Shown here in pieces: positions 6,136 through 6,705 of a stretch of DNA of 6,705 nt. The translations under genes were made by a program, and so were the position numbers. The stretch is taken from the NCBI GenBank assembly GCA_013375355.1, contig JABXJV010000528.1, positions 1-6,705 of the forward strand, in the 5' to 3' direction. The number at the start of each line of letters is the position of its first letter. Within the stretch, counting starts at the first letter, position 1. The notes under the pieces are model-generated. The model saw only the letters and a program-made list of their open reading frames with translations. It was not told where the DNA came from and searched no databases. Source of the DNA: Candidatus Helarchaeota archaeon (lineage in GTDB: Archaea > Asgardarchaeota > Lokiarchaeia > Helarchaeales > JABXJV01).

Positions 6136-6144
6136 TTTTTTTTT
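6136..6144 (+). terminator. T9 run after the FeS-domain protein gene
   Basis: Nine consecutive T begin 5 bases past the stop codon. This is a typical archaeal U-tract terminator position and length, and it separates this gene from the aspartate-kinase-like gene 152 bases downstream. Confidence 0.6.
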
Positions 6145-6283
6145 AAAAGATTAAATATACAATTATTTATTCCACAATAGCACATTCTTTGCCTAAGTCT
6201 ATTTATTATAAATTTTTAAATATTGAATTCATATTATTTAAAGAGTAATTAATTTAAGTTTTGATAAAAAGGAGCAAACTAGA

Positions 6284-6705
6284 ATGAATTTAATTATTAT
6301 GAGATTTGGAAGAAATTGCTTGACAGATATAAATGCATATAACAAAATATTAGAAATTATTAATCAATATAAAGATTCAAAATTAGCATTTGTAATTCCA
6401 GCTCTCCCAGAAATTACTGAACTCTTAGAAGAATCTACATTAAAGTCTGAAAGACATGAAGACGTCAGTTCAATTTTACAATCTATTAAAAATAAACATA
6501 ATCAAATTATTCATTCTATTTTCTCTGAATATCAAGTTCATTTATTGGATGAATTTCTTCAGGATAATTTAGAGAAAATTAAGGAAAAATTAGATGATAT
6601 TAAAGAATTTGGAATTTCATCCTATAAATCTAAATTTGTAATATCTTTTGGAGAATTATTTTCTACATATATTTTATCAAATTTTTTATTAAATCATGAT
6701 TGTAA
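6284..6705 (+). CDS. Aspartate-kinase-like protein with altered KFGG signature, 3'-truncated by the window
   Basis: The frame runs from ATG at 6284, with GGAG at 6271-6274 nine bases upstream, to the window edge: 140 full codons and no stop. The layout matches the N-terminal amino-acid-kinase domain of aspartate kinases. It has an opening strand MNLIIMRFG, a helix, a strand FVIPA where the family has VVSA, ITELL, a helical insert (about 50-108), then VISFGELFSTYILSNFL (119-135), equivalent to the family's SFGE segment. Thr45 and Glu124 correspond to aspartate-binding Thr and Glu of E. coli LysC. The usual KFGGTS is RFGRNC (7-12), so the nucleotide-loop Lys and second Gly are replaced. Aspartate kinase makes aspartyl phosphate, precursor of the aspartate semialdehyde used by the DUF39/NIL-ferredoxin system at the window's start. 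It may be a diverged or regulatory version; the catalytic remainder and any ACT domains lie outside. Confidence 0.72.
   Translation, partial: MNLIIMRFGRNCLTDINAYNKILEIINQYKDSKLAFVIPALPEITELLEESTLKSERHEDVSSILQSIKNKHNQIIHSIFSEYQVHLLDEFLQDNLEKIKEKLDDIKEFGISSYKSKFVISFGELFSTYILSNFLLNHDC

Noticed and set aside
6145..6283. Search for an RNA gene or small ORF before the aspartate-kinase-like gene
   Set aside because: The stretch is AT-rich with several TATA-like strings and no stable-looking stem or conserved tRNA-type motif; no single promoter could be chosen.

Overview
The window is AT-rich (roughly 30% G+C by eye) and looks archaeal. It carries a DUF39-CBS/NIL-ferredoxin gene pair known from methanogens and other anaerobic archaea, a tungsten aldehyde:ferredoxin oxidoreductase (AOR), and several small iron-sulfur proteins. 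TATA-like boxes sit about 27-30 bases upstream of start codons on the minus strand, and T-runs follow genes as expected for archaeal termination. The Lys/Asn/Ile-rich proteins and wide intergenic gaps would fit an Asgard-type anaerobe, but lineage cannot be fixed from this sequence alone.

Layout. Bases 1-1070 (+): the 3' part of a homocysteine-biosynthesis protein (DUF39/HcyBio tail plus two CBS domains), followed by its partner, a NIL-domain 2x[4Fe-4S] ferredoxin whose ribosome-binding site lies inside the upstream gene. Bases 1187-2269 (+): a ThiF/MoeB-type adenylyltransferase and a small basic protein with a putative zinc site. Bases 2311-5373 (-): an AOR-family tungstopterin oxidoreductase and, upstream of it, a Trp-rich protein of unknown function. 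Bases 5386-5663: a divergent region holding a decayed fragment of a second copy of that unknown protein's C-terminus. Bases 5664-6131 (+): a 14-cysteine iron-sulfur protein with an N-terminal PF04060-type FeS domain. Bases 6284-6705 (+): the 5' part of an aspartate-kinase-like gene that runs out of the window.

How the genes may work together. Two themes appear. The first is sulfur amino-acid synthesis: aspartate kinase starts the route to aspartate semialdehyde, which the DUF39/NIL-ferredoxin pair converts with sulfide to homocysteine. The second is low-potential redox chemistry: AOR transfers electrons from aldehydes to ferredoxin, and the FeS-domain protein could carry electrons. The ThiF/MoeB-like enzyme could serve either theme, by activating a sulfur carrier for sulfur delivery or for the dithiolene of the tungstopterin. 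No sulfur carrier is present in the window.

The most unusual observations are three: the gene remnant upstream of the unknown protein (9 of 11 residues identical, six of eight base changes silent), the aspartate-kinase-like protein whose KFGG signature has become RFGR, and the ThiF-like enzyme that lacks the usual cysteine in its crossover region. No RNA gene, CRISPR array or insertion sequence was seen.
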